From contig JAQVFD010000144.1 in the NCBI GenBank assembly GCA_028697435.1, positions 1-5,953 on the forward strand: 5,953 nucleotides of DNA, given 5' to 3'. Position numbers and translations under genes: made by a program. Origin of the DNA: Clostridiaceae bacterium (GTDB lineage Bacteria; Bacillota; Clostridia; Lutisporales; Lutisporaceae). The notes beneath the pieces were generated by a model. The model searched no databases and was not told where the DNA came from. It worked only from the letters and a program-made list of their open reading frames with translations. This document shows, piece by piece, positions 5,363-5,953 of the stretch (its first letter is position 1; every line of letters begins with the position of its first letter).

Positions 5363-5953
5363 ATATATATTCCTTTGCCGACTCTTCCTTGCGAAGTACT
5401 CTGAGACCACCCTCTGCAAGGGCTACCATTTCATCCTCACCCGGATATATCTTTACTTCCCCTATGAATTCTACCCTTTCTTTGATCCAACCTGTAAGAT
5501 GCTTGTCGTATGCAAGACCTCCTGTCAGACAGATGGCATCTACCTTACCTTCAAGAACTGCAGCGCAGGCACCTATTTCCTTTGCTACCTGGTATGCCAT
5601 TGCTTTGTACACAAGTTCTGCTTTCTTGTCTCCGGTTTCTATCATTTTTACAACTTCTCTGCCGTCATTGGTCCCAAGGTATGCAACAAGTCCGCCCTTA
5701 CCTGTGATTTTCTTCTTTATTTCATCAATTGTATAATTGCCAGAATAGCAAAGTTTTATGAGAGATCCTATAGGCAAGCCTCCGCTTCTTTCCGGAGAAA
5801 ATGGTCCTTCGCCGTCAAGAGCATTGTGTACATCTACTACTCTGCCTTTTCTATGTGCTCCAACTGATATTCCGCCTCCCATATGGGCTATAATCAGATT
5901 CAAATCCTCATATTTACTGTTAAGTTCTGCAGCTGCTCTTCTGCCAACCGCTT
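5361..5953 (-). CDS. buk: Butyrate (branched-chain fatty acid) kinase, C-terminal part, cut by window edge
   Basis: Butyrate kinase converts acyl phosphate and ADP to a short-chain fatty acid and ATP in the cytoplasm. About 196 codons are visible of roughly 355 usual for the family. The reading frame is open to the window edge, starting AVGRRAAAELNSKYED, so the TTG at 5903 is internal and not a start. The segment NLIIAHMGGGISVGAH, then NALDGEGPFSPERSG, is the core acetate/butyrate kinase signature. CLTGGLAYDKHL is the later nucleotide-binding block of the ASKHA fold. The end, LRVLRKEESAKEYI, is a normal Buk C-terminus, so the protein is not truncated at this side. It is upstream of the NTPase-vor genes, suggesting isobutyrate, isovalerate or 2-methylbutyrate as products. 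Substrate cannot be told from the sequence. The partner phosphotransbutyrylase gene is expected upstream but not seen. Confidence 0.95.
   Translation of the reverse strand, partial: AVGRRAAAELNSKYEDLNLIIAHMGGGISVGAHRKGRVVDVHNALDGEGPFSPERSGGLPIGSLIKLCYSGNYTIDEIKKKITGKGGLVAYLGTNDGREVVKMIETGDKKAELVYKAMAYQVAKEIGACAAVLEGKVDAICLTGGLAYDKHLTGWIKERVEFIGEVKIYPGEDEMVALAEGGLRVLRKEESAKEYI

Noticed and set aside
5209..5867. Overlapping plus-strand open frames across buk and the start of the NTPase
   Set aside because: They lie antisense to well-supported genes, show no recognisable domain, and are rich in Ser/Pro/Leu runs or Cys/Phe typical of reverse-frame artefacts.
5361..5903. Butyrate kinase starting at TTG 5903 as a short complete gene
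   Set aside because: The frame is open upstream to the window edge and encodes recognisable Buk sequence, so this codon is internal.

Overview
The window looks like chromosomal DNA from an anaerobic, low-to-moderate GC Gram-positive bacterium of the Clostridia. The evidence is a ferredoxin-dependent 2-oxoacid oxidoreductase next to butyrate kinase, strong AGGAGG-type ribosome binding sites, GTG start use, and a short (563-residue) clostridial-type arginyl-tRNA synthetase. The species cannot be fixed from the sequence. All eight genes that can be supported lie on the minus strand, so transcription runs from high to low coordinates. The plus-strand open frames are shadows of these genes.

Reading in the direction of transcription, positions 5953 to 5361 hold the C-terminal part of butyrate kinase (buk), whose N-terminus lies beyond the window edge. 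A 113-base spacer follows (5248-5360). It holds a 16-base perfect palindrome and a run of about four 8-base tandem units that reaches the last bases of the buk stop codon. Next come an uncharacterised P-loop NTPase (5247-4573) and the four subunits of a 2-oxoacid:ferredoxin oxidoreductase, best assigned as the branched-chain (2-ketoisovalerate) enzyme: vorD ferredoxin (4547-4341), vorB alpha (4322-3255), vorA beta (3255-2509) and vorC gamma (2509-1973). The last three are joined by one-base TAATG stop/start overlaps. A strong intrinsic terminator (1965-1898) closes this operon.

Directly after the terminator, a near-consensus promoter (TTGACT, 17 bases, TAGAAT; 1897-1869) drives argS (1813-122), which starts at GTG. 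At the left edge, 55 bases beyond argS, are the first 22 codons of glmM (phosphoglucosamine mutase), probably co-transcribed with argS.

Functionally, the buk-NTPase-vor block reads as an energy-conserving pathway. VOR oxidatively decarboxylates branched-chain 2-oxoacids (from Val, Leu, Ile) to branched acyl-CoA and reduced ferredoxin. A phosphotransacylase (expected upstream, not seen) would make the acyl phosphate, and the Buk-type kinase would make ATP and a branched fatty acid. The role of the NTPase is unknown and it is the least explained gene here. No CRISPR array, tRNA, rRNA or complete mobile element was seen. The argS-glmM segment is ordinary housekeeping DNA.
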